From an uncultured Lachnospiraceae bacterium (GTDB taxonomy: Bacteria; Bacillota; Clostridia; Lachnospirales; Lachnospiraceae): a DNA stretch of 64,000 nt. The translations under genes were made by a program, and so were the position numbers. The stretch covers positions 47,701 through 111,700 of the forward strand of contig CADCIK010000004.1 in the NCBI GenBank assembly GCA_902801415.1, in the 5' to 3' direction. Shown in pieces: positions 53,286 through 63,135 of the stretch. The first letter of the stretch is position 1, and the number at the start of each line of letters is the position of its first letter. Below the pieces are notes generated by a model that worked only from the letters and a program-made list of their open reading frames with translations, ran no database searches and was not told where the DNA came from.

Positions 53286-54449
53286 TCATCTTCTGGGATT
53301 TCTGAGGAAGGAAGGAATGTCCAGGCTTTCCTGTTTGACACTGCCCTTGACAGCGCCGGAATTGTTCACGCTTCTTGAGCTCTGCGTGCTTCTCTGCTGG
53401 GAAGATCCCTGATAGCCCTTGTTGTTGAAGGAAGGCATCTGAGAATTGTTCTTGCGTGTATTCTGGTTGTTGAATACATAATTCTTCTCAACTGTGTCCT
53501 TGCTTCCGATGCCGGTCGCGATCACGGTGACATCACAGGAATCGGTGTTGCTGTCGTCATACATAGCACCGAAGATGATGTTGACATCATCGCCTGCCTG
53601 ATCCTGTACATAGCTTGCCGCATCCGATGCGTCTGCCAGGGAGATATCGCCGGAGATGTTGATGATAACATCTGTCGCGCCGCTGACTGTGGTCTCAAGA
53701 AGAGGGGACTCAACTGCCATCTTGACGGCGTCAGTAGCCTTGGTCTCGCCCTTGCCGTATCCGATACCGATATGTGCGACGCCCTTGTCTCTCATAACAG
53801 TCTGTACATCCGCGAAGTCCAGATTGATGATAGACGGAACGTTGATCAGGTCTGTGATTCCCTGTACGGACTGCTGAAGAACTTCATCAGCCTTCTTGAG
53901 TGCCTCAGGAAGTGTGGTTCTGCGGTCCATGATCTCAAGAAGTCTGTCATTGGGGATCACGATCAGTGTATCGACGTTCTCCTTGATGTTCTCAATGCCG
54001 ACAAGCGCTCTCTGCATGCGGCTCTTAGCTTCAAAGCTGAAAGGCTTTGTTACAACGCCGACAGTCAGGATGCCCATTTCCTTCGCGATCCTTGCTACGA
54101 TCGGAGCCGCGCCGGTGCCGGTACCGCCGCCCATGCCGCAGGTAACGAATACCATATCCGCGCCTTTGATCGCCTGTGCGATCTCATCCGCACTCTCTTC
54201 CGCTGCCTTCTGGCCGATCTCCGGAACTGCGCCTGCTCCAAGGCCCTTAGTCAGCTTCTCGCCGATCTGCAGAAGTCTGGGAGCTCTGCAAAGATTCAGA
54301 GCCTGTACATCTGTATTCACGCCGATGAATTCTACGCCTGTTACATCTACATCTACCATTCGGTTAACAGCGTTGTTGCCTGCGCCGCCAACGCCAACGA
54401 CTATTATCTTGCAAGCCGGTTCCGTATCATTTGTCTTGATTTCCAGCAC
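53286..54449 (-). CDS. ftsZ: Cell division GTPase FtsZ
   Basis: Tubulin-like protein forming the Z ring. 387 aa from GTG 54449 (AGGAGG 8 bases ahead); the upstream extension is rejected. GTP-binding N-domain: [15 protein letters not shown], tubulin signature [11 protein letters not shown]7 loop [12 protein letters not shown] Gln/Ser/Asn-rich disordered linker (about 325-375) and the conserved C-terminal peptide [11 protein letters not shown] for ZapA/FtsA/SepF-type partners. Last gene of the division cluster; ftsA is not next to it. Confidence 0.97.
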   Translation of the reverse strand: MLEIKTNDTEPACKIIVVGVGGAGNNAVNRMVDVDVTGVEFIGVNTDVQALNLCRAPRLLQIGEKLTKGLGAGAVPEIGQKAAEESADEIAQAIKGADMVFVTCGMGGGTGTGAAPIVARIAKEMGILTVGVVTKPFSFEAKSRMQRALVGIENIKENVDTLIVIPNDRLLEIMDRRTTLPEALKKADEVLQQSVQGITDLINVPSIINLDFADVQTVMRDKGVAHIGIGYGKGETKATDAVKMAVESPLLETTVSGATDVIINISGDISLADASDAASYVQDQAGDDVNIIFGAMYDDSNTDSCDVTVIATGIGSKDTVEKNYVFNNQNTRKNNSQMPSFNNKGYQGSSQQRSTQSSRSVNNSGAVKGSVKQESLDIPSFLRNPRR

Positions 54450-54492
54450 GGTTGGCCCCTCCTTATTAGAAAATAAAATATTCACGTAAATA

Positions 54493-54521
54493 ATAATACA
54501 ATTGAACCCTGAAATAATCAA
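54493..54521 (-). promoter_or_regulatory. Candidate ftsZ promoter
   Basis: TTGATT (54516-54521), 17-bp spacer, TATTAT (54493-54498) on the minus strand, about 45 bases before the GTG. It would let ftsZ be expressed apart from the rest of the cluster. Confidence 0.55.
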
Positions 54522-54546
54522 TGGATGTTTAAATTTTTTTACGAAA

Positions 54547-55350
54547 TTATTTCAAGATGATATTTTCGTCCGCATCACTGTAATTTGTCATATTGATCGT
54601 CCCGCTCCTGCCCTCCAGGTAAGGCATGATCTGGGCAAGCTTCCCGATCTTGAGCTCAAAGTCACTGCGGCCCAGCTGCACCTTGATATGTTTCAGGTAC
54701 ATAGTGATGCTTCCGGTCTTGCCGAGTACGATGCAGTCCGCCTTCATCTCATACTTGCCAAGGATCTGCAGCGCCTCCAGGATCAGGTCAAGACCCGCCC
54801 GGTTCTCCGCTTCCATCTTCATGCCCGGCTCCGCGGATGAGACAGAAAGGCCCGTCACGAATGTCGAGCTCTTGACGATCAGAGGGCTGTGTTCCAGAAC
54901 GATCCCGTCCGACGAAAAATACAGATTCCGGCCGCCGTAGGGGATATAGGCCGCAAGGTCCATGTCCCTGACTTCGATCCGGATCGTGTCATAGCTCTCA
55001 ATGTGCACGCGGACGCTTTCCTCAAACGGGATCTTTGGCGCAAAGGGAGTCATGTAGAGCGCCGCCAGAAAGATCGTATTGTGGCGGAGCTGCGTGTCGT
55101 CACTGATCACCTGATCCGCGATCTCCCTGCTCGTGTAAAGCTTGTTGCCGGAGACATGTACTGTTCTGACAGTGCACATAAAATAGGCTGTCGTAACGGC
55201 AGCCGCAATCAGCAGAATCAAAACAGTGATCAGGTTCAGCCTAAGGCTCCCCTCTTCACCGTCTTCAGATTCATCATCTATGTCGATCTCCTCTTCCAGT
55301 TCGATCTCATCCAGTAATTCTTCAGAATCTGTTTTCCGTTTCCGCGCCAT
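54547..55350 (-). CDS. divIB: Division protein FtsQ/DivIB
   Basis: Bitopic scaffold of the divisome that works with FtsL/DivIC. 267 aa: a very acidic cytoplasmic tail ([25 protein letters not shown]), one membrane segment ([22 protein letters not shown]), then a POTRA-type domain ([22 protein letters not shown]...[26 protein letters not shown]) and the FtsQ beta domain. GGAGG lies close to the ATG. Position between ftsW and ftsZ supports it. Confidence 0.88.
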   Translation of the reverse strand: MARKRKTDSEELLDEIELEEEIDIDDESEDGEEGSLRLNLITVLILLIAAAVTTAYFMCTVRTVHVSGNKLYTSREIADQVISDDTQLRHNTIFLAALYMTPFAPKIPFEESVRVHIESYDTIRIEVRDMDLAAYIPYGGRNLYFSSDGIVLEHSPLIVKSSTFVTGLSVSSAEPGMKMEAENRAGLDLILEALQILGKYEMKADCIVLGKTGSITMYLKHIKVQLGRSDFELKIGKLAQIMPYLEGRSGTINMTNYSDADENIILK

Positions 55351-55401
55351 ACTCCTCCAACAACAATCTTCCCCCCTCAGGAGGCATCATCCCGGCAGGA
55401 T

Positions 55402-56595
55402 TCATTCCATAAGCGCAAGCTCATCCCTGCGCATTCCTCTCGCCACACTCAGAACGATGCCGATCTCACTCAAAAGGAAGAACACGGAGGAGCCTCCGTA
55501 ACTGATAAACGGAAGCGTGACACCGGTATTCGGGATCGTATTGGTGACGACTGCAATATTGAGGATGACCTGCACGGCAATATGAGAGATCACTCCCACG
55601 ACAAGCATTGCTCCGTAGAAGTCATCCGCGCTGTTCGCGATCATCATAAAACGCCAGATCAGCAGCACAAACATCAGCATAATGCTGATCGCGCCGAACA
55701 GGCCCAGTTCTTCGCATATGATCGAGAAGATCATATCATTCTGCGCTTCCGGGATAAATCCGAGCTTCTGCATACTTTGGCCCAATCCCTTGCCGAATAC
55801 GCCGCCTGATCCGATGGCATACAGTGCCTGGATCGTCTGGTAACCCTTGCCGCCCGCATACGCCTGGGGATCCAGCCATGCCAGAATTCTCTCTCCTCGA
55901 AAGTCCAGCGAATTAGTGTCTGCGGAATTAACAGTATACCAGACAATAAACGCGCCGACAACAAGCACCGTAACTACAATCCCAAGAAATTTGCCGTAAT
56001 CCGGACATGCGACGAACAGCATTCCGAATACGATCGCGACAACAATGATCGCGGAACTCAGATTATCCGTGATCTGCCAGATCATAACCGCGACGATCAC
56101 AGCCGGGATCATAGGGAATATAAAGCCCTTGATCGTTGCAAGGGACCTTCTGCCGAGTTTCTCAATGATCATCGCGCTGAAGATGATAACGCCGATCTTT
56201 GCAACTTCGGCCGGCTGCAGCTGCATAGGAAGACCCGGAATGCGGATCCAGCGCTTCGCGCCATTGACCTCCATACCGAAGGGAATGACAAGAACGATCA
56301 GTCCTACCGAGACCAGATACGCAAGCACGGATACCCTTTTCCAGAATGTATACGGGATGAAGGACACGCCGGTCATGAGCACAAGCCCGAATAAGGTAAA
56401 GACGAGCTGGCGTTTCAGAAAATACGCGGAATCCCCGTATTCCAGCGCCGCTTCGTAGGAACTGGTGGAATACAGCATGACCAGTCCGAAGGACAAAAGG
56501 AAAAGCACAATGAAAAGAAGACTGTAGTCCATCAGTCCTCTTCTCCTTCCTATCTTATTTCTGATCAAAAGAGCAAAATCCGGCATTTGTATCAA
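55402..56595 (-). CDS. ftsW: Septal SEDS glycosyltransferase FtsW
   Basis: Lipid II polymerase of the divisome. 397 aa with about ten membrane segments. Motifs: GLVMLYSTSSYEAA, LPMQLQPAEVAKIGVIIFSA, ITDNLSSAIIVV, GYQTIQALYAIGSGGVFGKGLGQSMQKLGFIPEAQNDMIFSIICEELG, PNTGVTLPFISYGGSS. The likely start is TTG 56595 with AAAGG 5 bases ahead; ATG 56586 is the alternative. It follows mraY directly, where murD and murG would often intervene. Confidence 0.93.
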   Translation of the reverse strand: MIQMPDFALLIRNKIGRRRGLMDYSLLFIVLFLLSFGLVMLYSTSSYEAALEYGDSAYFLKRQLVFTLFGLVLMTGVSFIPYTFWKRVSVLAYLVSVGLIVLVIPFGMEVNGAKRWIRIPGLPMQLQPAEVAKIGVIIFSAMIIEKLGRRSLATIKGFIFPMIPAVIVAVMIWQITDNLSSAIIVVAIVFGMLFVACPDYGKFLGIVVTVLVVGAFIVWYTVNSADTNSLDFRGERILAWLDPQAYAGGKGYQTIQALYAIGSGGVFGKGLGQSMQKLGFIPEAQNDMIFSIICEELGLFGAISIMLMFVLLIWRFMMIANSADDFYGAMLVVGVISHIAVQVILNIAVVTNTIPNTGVTLPFISYGGSSVFFLLSEIGIVLSVARGMRRDELALME

Positions 56596-56632
56596 CTAAA
56601 CCTTTCCCAAAATCGCAATGTACATGAGATGA

Positions 56633-57610
56633 TCAGGCCCAGAGACCCAGCAGCGCAAATGCGCTGAGGACCGCTGTCGTCACAGTAAAGACAGCGACGA
56701 CTCTGACTTCCGACCATCCGCCGAGTTCAAAATGGTGGTGGATGGGCGCCATCCTGAATATTCTTTTTCCGTGCGTCATCTTAAAGTAGCCCACCTGCAT
56801 GATCACGGAGACCACTTCGATAAAATAGATAAAGCCAACGATCGGAATGAAAAGCGGCAGCTGTAGAAGGTAAGCCATCGCTGTAACAAATCCGCCGAGC
56901 GCCAGAGATCCTGTATCTCCCATGAATACTTTGGCAGGATATGCGTTGTAGAGCAAAAAGCCCAGCAGTGCGCCGATCATAGCTCCGCCTGCTGCGGCCG
57001 CGCCGGATCCGGAGAAAGCAGCCGCGATCGTAAAGAACAATGCGGAAGCCACAGTCACGCAGCTCGCAAGTCCGTCCACGCCGTCTGTGAAGTTCGTGCC
57101 GTTCACCGTTGCAACTGCAATAAAGAGCAGCGCGGGAATATTGAGAATGCCCAAATCCAGATACTTTCCGGGCAGGAACGGGATCTTCATGGCGAGCGGG
57201 ATCGCGTTGATCCTGGTCACATATAGGGCGAACAGCAGAGCGATCACGATCTGCAGCGCCATCTTCTGCTTTACGCTCAGGCCGTCCGATTTCTTCTTGA
57301 CAACCTTCAGGTAATCGTCGATAAAGCCGACAAGACCGAATCCCACAGTGAGGATCAGCACAGGGATCACCTCCGGGCACCTTCCCGCCATGATCAGGCT
57401 TCCGACAGCAAGGCCCAGCATGATCATCAGGCCTCCCATATTCGGGGTGCCGGTCTTTCCGAGGTGGCTCTGCGGCCCGTCATCCCTCTCTGTCTGGCCC
57501 GCTTTTACCCGGCGCAAAAACGGGATCAGAAATCTGCCCGAGACCGCGCTCACAATAAAGGCCGTCATAAGAGGCGCTATGATCGTAACAAAAACAGTTC
57601 CATTTCGCAT
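56633..57610 (-). CDS. mraY: Phospho-N-acetylmuramoyl-pentapeptide transferase MraY
   Basis: Makes lipid I from UDP-MurNAc-pentapeptide and undecaprenyl phosphate. 325 aa, about ten membrane segments. Catalytic aspartates in GFIDDYLKVV and VNGTNFTDGVDGLA; GTPNMGG near the start; YNAYPAKVFMGDTGSLALGG; C-terminal histidine motif APIHHHFELGGWSE. ATG 57610 with AAAGGA 12 bases ahead; a TTG at 57622 is too close to it. Downstream of the PBP gene. Confidence 0.96.
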   Translation of the reverse strand: MRNGTVFVTIIAPLMTAFIVSAVSGRFLIPFLRRVKAGQTERDDGPQSHLGKTGTPNMGGLMIMLGLAVGSLIMAGRCPEVIPVLILTVGFGLVGFIDDYLKVVKKKSDGLSVKQKMALQIVIALLFALYVTRINAIPLAMKIPFLPGKYLDLGILNIPALLFIAVATVNGTNFTDGVDGLASCVTVASALFFTIAAAFSGSGAAAAGGAMIGALLGFLLYNAYPAKVFMGDTGSLALGGFVTAMAYLLQLPLFIPIVGFIYFIEVVSVIMQVGYFKMTHGKRIFRMAPIHHHFELGGWSEVRVVAVFTVTTAVLSAFALLGLWA

Positions 57611-57637
57611 AACTTGGATCAATCCTTTCTGACGCTG

Positions 57638-59689
57638 TTAATACATATCCTCGTCATCATCCGCCCAGTCCCATTTATCCGGAGATTCGTCTCCTGTGTA
57701 GGTGACTTCAAGTCCCTTTTTATCGAGCCTCTCTCTCTCCTTATCAGTAACCGGTTCTGTCATATAAATTCCCATGTAAGGAAGCACTTCTTCCATGACA
57801 TTTTTGAAGATCGCGGTCGCGTACATGGGGTTGTCCTGCTCCTCGATGTTGGCGCGGTCAACGACCGCATAGCATACGATCTGAGGATCCTCTGCAGGCG
57901 CGTATCCGATAAAGGAAACCACATATTCGTCGTTGCCGCGGGGTAGTGTCTCCGCCGTTCCGGTCTTGCCGCCGATCCGGTAGCCGGCAGGCCTCGCTGT
58001 GATACCGGTTCCGTTATGTCCCTCAACGACCATGACCGTGTAGTCGCGGATATGCGCGCTCGTACTCTCCGAGACGGTCTTCTTGAGCACCCTTGGCTCG
58101 ATCGTCTTAAGAGTCATACCCGAAGGGCTGGTAATCTTCTTAACTACATGAGGCTCATAATAGTTTCCGCCGTTGATCAGTGAACAAAACCCGGCAGCCA
58201 TCTGGATCATGGTGGCGTCAAAGTTCTGCCCGAACGAGTTGGTAGCCAGCATGGAGTTGGTCATCGTGGCATCCGAGACAAACTGGTCGGTCCTTGCCTC
58301 GTCCGCCAGGTCTATGCCGGTCTTGAGGCCGAAGTTGTAGACATTCTGGAACTTTGTGAAATTCTCTTTGCCGATCTTCTCGACCATTTCCATCAGCGCG
58401 ACGTTGCAGGAGTACTCAACTGCTTCTCCCGTTGTCAGCCATCCGTCGCCCTCTCTGGTGTGGCACTGGATCTTAAAGCCGTCGATCATCTTGTATCCGC
58501 CGCAGTAGTACTCGTCACTGTCGCTCACGGTCCCTGTGTCAAGACCCATCGCGACTGTGAACGGCTTGGCTGTCGATCCCGGCTCATAATAGTCGCTGAT
58601 GCAGAAATTTCTCCACAGCGCGTTCAGGTAACGGGGTTTATCCTCCTCTGTCATTGTCAGAAGATCTGTATAAGTCAGGTAACCGTCCTGTGGCTCGTCG
58701 TTCTGGTCGAGTTTGGGCATGCCCCACAGCGCTGCCAGGTCCGAGGGATGATTGAGGTCAAAAAACGGCGTGCCTGCCATTGCCAGCACTTCACCGCTGT
58801 TGCAGTCCATCACGATACAGGCTGCGTTGTTGGCGCCGAGTCCTTCCCTGTACTGGTTCTGAAATGCAGCGTTAAACTGATTCAGGGACTTCTGGACAAT
58901 GCTCTGTATATTGGCGTCGAGCGTAAGGACAAGATTATTGCCGTCCTTGGCTTCGATCATCGTCTGTTCCATATTGAGGCCTTCGTCGAGATATCCGTAC
59001 TTTCTTCCGACGACGCCGTTGAGCGTATCATTGTAGTATTCTTCAAGGCCGCCCGTTCCGACGTTTCCCGAGCCTGAGAATCCCAGAACGTCGCATGCCA
59101 GGTCTCCATGCGGGTAAAAGCGCTGGTATCCGCTCTCGAACCAGATCCCCTTGATATTATCATAGACCCTCTGGGCTGCGGGGACCTTGTCTTCCTTCTC
59201 TTTGGCGATCCCTGCCGCCACTTTTTCCAGGTACGCTTTGCGGTCCTGGTAGGAGAGATTCTTCAGCGCGATATAATACTGCGATGAGGCGTGATTGGTG
59301 ATGTATTCCTTGATGCGGTTTCTATTGACGCCGAGGCTCTCAAGCGCGTCGAGCGTGGGCTCCAGATAAACATCCTTCTGGAGGATCTGCTTGGAATCTA
59401 CAATGACGTTATAGACCAGCTGGCTGTCCGCGAGCACTGTACCCTTACAGTCCAGGATCCTGCCCCTCTTAAAGGGGATCGTCTGGTTCTCATAGGCCTG
59501 CTGCGACAGCACCTGCATGGAATATGTCTGCCCGTTATCCCGGTTAATGAGGAAAAGCCGTACTCCTAATCCAACAAAAGCCAGCAGTACTATTGCAAAT
59601 AGTACCACCAGCTTATTCTGCATGCTAATAGTGAACCGCTTTAATCCTCCACGGGTATTCTTTCCGTTAACTACCCTTTGTCTGCTCAC
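57638..59689 (-). CDS. Septal class B penicillin-binding protein (FtsI/SpoVD type)
   Basis: Transpeptidase partner of FtsW. 683 aa. N-terminal membrane segment (LVVLFAIVLLAFVGLGVRLFLI), PBP dimer/pedestal domain (IPFKRGRILDCKGTVLADS), then transpeptidase motifs STAK (Ser372), SCN (427-429) and KTG (575-577). No PASTA domain; the C-terminus is acidic (DKWDWADDDEDMY). GTG start with AAGGA 6 bases ahead. Whether it serves vegetative division or sporulation is not clear from sequence. Second class B PBP of the window. Confidence 0.93.
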   Translation of the reverse strand: MSRQRVVNGKNTRGGLKRFTISMQNKLVVLFAIVLLAFVGLGVRLFLINRDNGQTYSMQVLSQQAYENQTIPFKRGRILDCKGTVLADSQLVYNVIVDSKQILQKDVYLEPTLDALESLGVNRNRIKEYITNHASSQYYIALKNLSYQDRKAYLEKVAAGIAKEKEDKVPAAQRVYDNIKGIWFESGYQRFYPHGDLACDVLGFSGSGNVGTGGLEEYYNDTLNGVVGRKYGYLDEGLNMEQTMIEAKDGNNLVLTLDANIQSIVQKSLNQFNAAFQNQYREGLGANNAACIVMDCNSGEVLAMAGTPFFDLNHPSDLAALWGMPKLDQNDEPQDGYLTYTDLLTMTEEDKPRYLNALWRNFCISDYYEPGSTAKPFTVAMGLDTGTVSDSDEYYCGGYKMIDGFKIQCHTREGDGWLTTGEAVEYSCNVALMEMVEKIGKENFTKFQNVYNFGLKTGIDLADEARTDQFVSDATMTNSMLATNSFGQNFDATMIQMAAGFCSLINGGNYYEPHVVKKITSPSGMTLKTIEPRVLKKTVSESTSAHIRDYTVMVVEGHNGTGITARPAGYRIGGKTGTAETLPRGNDEYVVSFIGYAPAEDPQIVCYAVVDRANIEEQDNPMYATAIFKNVMEEVLPYMGIYMTEPVTDKERERLDKKGLEVTYTGDESPDKWDWADDDEDMY

Positions 59690-59740
59690 TTTATATCCTT
59701 ACTTCACTAAAACCTGATTATCTGCGGTGTACCACCTGCT

Positions 59741-60265
59741 TCAGTGGTCAAGATCGGCGATCTGATGGACGGAATCGCCTTTAGACTCAGAGTATACCAC
59801 AATCTGGTCCTGATCCGCATACTTCATTCCAAATTCATTGACCGCAATATTCCGGATCTCTTCGAGATCCACATTTCCGGTGATCTCGTTGTAAACTTCG
59901 TTATTCGAAGATTTCAGTTCTGTAAGCTGGGACTCCAGCGAAGAGATCTTCTTGTTGGTACCCGAAATGTCCGCCTTCAGTTTGATATAACCGATCAGGC
60001 TGAATGTCATGGCCGCCACCAGGCACGCCATAAACAGTGTATAGCGGAAGTTCATCTGCACGACATGCTCCCGGCTTCTTCTGGCCGCAAGGCGCAGATC
60101 CTGGGTGCTTCTGTGTACCTCTTCCTGAGACCTTTCTTTCCAGAAATCATCCGGCGCGGCGGCCCCGTTTACATACTGCTGCTTCGCCCCGGAAAAAGAC
60201 TCACTGTATATAACATTGCCGCGGCCGTTTCGGTTTTTTCTCGAACTCCTTGTCGCCTTGATCAT
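59741..60265 (-). CDS. ftsL: FtsL-like divisome protein
   Basis: 174 aa bitopic protein. Long basic cytoplasmic N-terminus (about 1-70), one membrane segment (YTLFMACLVAAMTFSLIGYIKL), and an extracytoplasmic coiled coil (ISGTNKKISSLESQLTELKSSNNEVYNEI) followed by a short conserved patch (EEIRNIAVNEFGMKYADQDQIV). Sequence of this family is poorly conserved; the call rests on topology, coiled coil and the place between rsmH and the PBP gene. AGGAGG about 13 bases before the ATG. Confidence 0.8.
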   Translation of the reverse strand: MIKATRSSRKNRNGRGNVIYSESFSGAKQQYVNGAAAPDDFWKERSQEEVHRSTQDLRLAARRSREHVVQMNFRYTLFMACLVAAMTFSLIGYIKLKADISGTNKKISSLESQLTELKSSNNEVYNEITGNVDLEEIRNIAVNEFGMKYADQDQIVVYSESKGDSVHQIADLDH

Positions 60266-60368
60266 TGCCTGTGTCTACCTCCTTAAGGATCCCGGGTATT
60301 CAGGTCCCGGATACGCAGATCCCTGTTGTTTTTCCGTACTGTTTTTCAGATATGGTCTTCGGGACGGA

Positions 60369-61304
60369 TCACCCTTTCTCGAAAACCCTGAGTTTGGCGC
60401 TCGCCGAGCGCCGGTTTACTTCCAGTTCGCGGGCTGTCGGCGCGATCGCCTTGCGGGTGATCACTCTGCCCTTGGACTTTTTGCCGCACACACATACCGG
60501 AAATTCCGGCGGACATGTGCACGGATTCTCATTTCTCTTAAACGCGTTCTTTACGATCCGGTCTTCCAGCGAGTGGAATGTGATCACACACAGCCTGCCG
60601 CCCGGTGTCAAAAGATCGATCATCTCATCAAGGGAGTCCCGCAGGACGTCCAGTTCCCTGTTGCAGGCGATGCGGATCGCCTGGAAAGTCCTCTTGTCGG
60701 GGTTGCCGCCCTTCTCCCGCATTCTGGCCGGGATCGAAGCACGGACGATCGCACTGAGTTCGCCGGTCGTCTCCAGCGGCTTTTTGCTCCGCGCCTTCAC
60801 AATGTTGGACGCGATCCTGGCCGCGCACCGCTCCTCGCCGTACTCCCTGAGGATCCTCGTCAGTTCCTCTTCCGGGTACGTGTTGACGATCTCTTTCGCG
60901 CTCAGTGAACTGCTGCGGTCCATTCTCATATCCAGAGGTGCGTCCGTCCTGTAGGTAAACCCTCTCTCCGGGTTGTCCAGCTGATAGGAGGAAACTCCCA
61001 GATCCAGCAGAATGCCGTCCACCTTCCCGATCCCGAGATCGCGCAGCACCTCGCCGATATGTTCATAGTTGTCGTGTACAATGGTGACCGCGCCGCCGAA
61101 TTCGGAAAGCCGTTCGCTCGCCGCCGCGATCGCGTCAGTATCCTGATCGATGCCAATCAGCCTGCCGCCGGCTGTAAGTCTCTCCAGAATGTGATAGGAG
61201 TGACCGCCGCCGCCCAGTGTTCCGTCTACATATATTCCGTCCGGCCTGATCGCCAGATTATCCAGCACCTCCTCAAGGAGCACTGAAGTGTGTTCAAATT
61301 TCAA
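60369..61304 (-). CDS. rsmH: 16S rRNA (cytosine-1402-N4)-methyltransferase
   Basis: Methylates C1402 in the decoding centre. 311 aa. SAM motifs [69 protein letters not shown], and [14 protein letters not shown]. Overlaps the mraZ stop by 11 bases, so it is likely coupled. Conserved second gene of the division cluster. Confidence 0.97.
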   Translation of the reverse strand: MKFEHTSVLLEEVLDNLAIRPDGIYVDGTLGGGGHSYHILERLTAGGRLIGIDQDTDAIAAASERLSEFGGAVTIVHDNYEHIGEVLRDLGIGKVDGILLDLGVSSYQLDNPERGFTYRTDAPLDMRMDRSSSLSAKEIVNTYPEEELTRILREYGEERCAARIASNIVKARSKKPLETTGELSAIVRASIPARMREKGGNPDKRTFQAIRIACNRELDVLRDSLDEMIDLLTPGGRLCVITFHSLEDRIVKNAFKRNENPCTCPPEFPVCVCGKKSKGRVITRKAIAPTARELEVNRRSASAKLRVFEKG

Positions 61305-61725
61305 ATCCGTTCCCCAGCATCTCTTCTGCTATTTCGTTGATCTCATCACTAGACATATTTTCTTCCCAGGCTTCCCTGCTCCAGACCTCGATCCTGGATC
61401 CGACTCCGACAAGGATCACATCTTTCACGATCCCCGCCGCTTCTCTGAGGTTGCCCGGAATAAGAACACGGCCCTGCTTATCAGGTTCCACTTCATTGGC
61501 ACCGGATAAAAAGAAGCGCACAAGCTGCCGCTGCTTCTTGACATTGTAGGGAATGCTGTTGAGGCGGGATACGAACTTCTCCCAGTCCTCCATGGCATAA
61601 ATGCACAGACACTGATCGAGGCTTCGCGTGATCACGAACCTCTCTCCCAGCGACTCTCTGAACTTGGACGGTATGATCAGTCTTCCCTTGGGATCCAGAG
61701 AATGACCATATTCTCCCATGAACAT
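61294..61725 (-). CDS. mraZ: Transcriptional regulator MraZ
   Basis: AbrB-fold DNA-binding protein that controls the division cluster and itself. 143 aa with two SpoVT/AbrB-like halves: [24 protein letters not shown] and [24 protein letters not shown] 61725 follows GGAGG by 10 bases; the frame open upstream is rejected because the promoter lies at 61764-61792. Three 10-bp-spaced operator repeats cover its own leader. Confidence 0.95.
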   Translation of the reverse strand: MFMGEYGHSLDPKGRLIIPSKFRESLGERFVITRSLDQCLCIYAMEDWEKFVSRLNSIPYNVKKQRQLVRFFLSGANEVEPDKQGRVLIPGNLREAAGIVKDVILVGVGSRIEVWSREAWEENMSSDEINEIAEEMLGNGFEI

Positions 61726-61728
61726 GTT

Positions 61729-61755
61729 GCACTTCCCTCCACTTTGCACCACTTT
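61729..61755 (-). promoter_or_regulatory. MraZ operator: three 10-bp-spaced AAAGTGG-type repeats
   Basis: Reading on the minus strand: AAAGTGG (61749-61755), AAAGTGG (61739-61745), GAAGTGC (61729-61735). The exact 10-bp period matches known MraZ boxes in other bacteria. The repeats lie between the predicted start point (about 61757) and the mraZ ATG and overlap its ribosome site. Confidence 0.8.
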
Positions 61756-61763
61756 TCTTCACA

Positions 61764-61792
61764 ATCATACCAATTGGAGGGGTGTTTTTCAA
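61764..61792 (-). promoter_or_regulatory. Promoter of the mraZ division cluster
   Basis: TTGAAA (61787-61792), 17-bp spacer, TATGAT (61764-61769) on the minus strand. It ends just before the MraZ repeats, so bound MraZ would block early elongation or open-complex formation. Confidence 0.75.
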
Positions 61793-61871
61793 TAGTACCG
61801 GAAGAAAAATGCGTACACAAAACAGAGGGTGCCTCAAAGCCCCATGTCAAAAAAGCTGTTTCCCTTTTTTT

Positions 61872-62744
61872 TTAAGCTGTTTTCTTCCGGATCGCTGTGC
61901 GTATGCATAGGATGGCTATGATCGACACCACCGCCATCACGATGCCGAGCATCATGGAGACCGGAATCGTTGTCCCTGTAATATAGAGCTGGTCTGTACG
62001 GATCGATTCGATCAGAGCCCTTCCGATGCCATAGCCGGCAAAATACAGAAGAGCGATCTCTCCGTCAAACTTCTTATGCTTTAAATAGATGAGAAGAAGG
62101 ATCAGGAGCATCAGGTTCCACATTCCCTCATACAAAAATGTGGGATGGACCTGAATATAGTTGGTTCCTTCCGTCATATGGGCCGCGATCGACGCGGATA
62201 TATCGCGCTCTCTCACCATCGCGACGGGGATCCGCATTGCGAAGAGACTGTCCGTGTACTCTCCAAACACCTCGCGGTTAAAAAAGTTGCCCCATCGGCC
62301 GAGGATCTGCCCCACCAGGAGCCCATAGATCACCGTGTCCAAAAGGAGAGGAAAACTCTTGCCCTTGCGCCTGCAGTAGACAAACAGAGTGATCACGCCG
62401 GCAATGATCCCGCCGTAGATCGCAAGTCCGCCGCCCCGCAGATTGAAGATCTGCATGGGATTGTCCTTATAAAAATCCCACATAAAGATCACATAATAGA
62501 TCCTGGCGCCGATGATCGAGAAGATAATAAGGCTCGCTGCCAGATCCCAGATGGTATCCGGATCCTGGCCTGTCCGGCCGGCGATCTTTGACGAGAGCGT
62601 AAGCCCCAGGATCATGCCGATCGCGATGACGACCCCGTACAGTGCAATGCCGAAACTGCCGATCATGATGGTCTTGGGGACATTCGCAAGGTAAATCCCA
62701 AGATTCGGGAACGCTATATCCATCTCACCCATCATTTCTGCCAT
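61872..62744 (-). CDS. lgt: Prolipoprotein diacylglyceryl transferase
   Basis: Membrane enzyme that attaches diacylglycerol to the lipobox cysteine. About 290 aa, seven membrane segments. Signature GRWGNFFNREVFGE, the essential histidine region RGGGLAIYGGIIAG, and HPTFLYEGMWNLMLL. ATG 62744 is preferred by family; the frame opens at a GTG at 62765 that overlaps the AGGAG site. Ends 80 bases before the mraZ promoter; no strong terminator seen, only a repeated AAGCTGTTT near 61845-61880. Confidence 0.94.
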   Translation of the reverse strand: MAEMMGEMDIAFPNLGIYLANVPKTIMIGSFGIALYGVVIAIGMILGLTLSSKIAGRTGQDPDTIWDLAASLIIFSIIGARIYYVIFMWDFYKDNPMQIFNLRGGGLAIYGGIIAGVITLFVYCRRKGKSFPLLLDTVIYGLLVGQILGRWGNFFNREVFGEYTDSLFAMRIPVAMVRERDISASIAAHMTEGTNYIQVHPTFLYEGMWNLMLLILLLIYLKHKKFDGEIALLYFAGYGIGRALIESIRTDQLYITGTTIPVSMMLGIVMAVVSIIAILCIRTAIRKKTA

Positions 62745-62765
62745 ATTTTCGCCTGATCTCCTCAC

Positions 62766-63076
62766 GTTTTTATATCCTTGTAATATGATAGCACAACATT
62801 ACCCCGTCAGCGGATTTTTCTATTCTAAAATTTTGCTAAATTTTTATCTGAATCAGGAGGAAATTTCTAACTCCCGCCATTCGTATTCATCATTGACAAA
62901 ACACAATTTATAGCCTTTGCGTTATCAGACTGCCCAAATCTGGGATGTTTGGGCCCATATATACAGCAGAGGCGCATTTTTCCGACATTTTTCGCAGATT
63001 TCCGACATTTTTCCGTCGTCACCGCAAAGATACTGTCCGCCTGCAGGCACGAGATGCGCCTCAAGGCTTATCGCAC
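62766..63076. other. lgt-ychF intergenic region with direct repeats and a long-range inverted repeat
   Basis: No supported ORF. Contains hairpin GCCCAAA/TTTGGGC (about 62933-62953), 9-bp inverted repeat GAGGCGCAT (62969-62977) / ATGCGCCTC (63054-63062), and between its arms two copies of TTCCGACATTTTTC (62980-62993 and 63000-63013) exactly 20 bp apart. GGCTTATCGCACAAAAA (63065-63081) precedes the terminator, nearly matching 15345-15361. A plus-strand small RNA ending at that terminator is possible, but I find no good promoter. Confidence 0.4.
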
Positions 63077-63105
63077 AAAAAAAAGAAGGGCCACGCCCTT
63101 CTTTT
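63077..63105. terminator. ychF terminator, bidirectional
   Basis: 9-bp stem AAGAAGGGC (63083-63091) with GCCCTTCTT (63095-63103), 3-base loop. Followed by a run of eight T on the minus strand and TTTT on the plus strand. Confidence 0.88.
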
Positions 63106-63135
63106 CATAGTCCTGTGAATGACTGTATTCAGCGG

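Noticed and set aside
62867..63064. 65-codon minus-strand frame in the lgt-ychF gap
   Set aside because: No ribosome site, crosses the direct repeats, no recognisable protein pattern.
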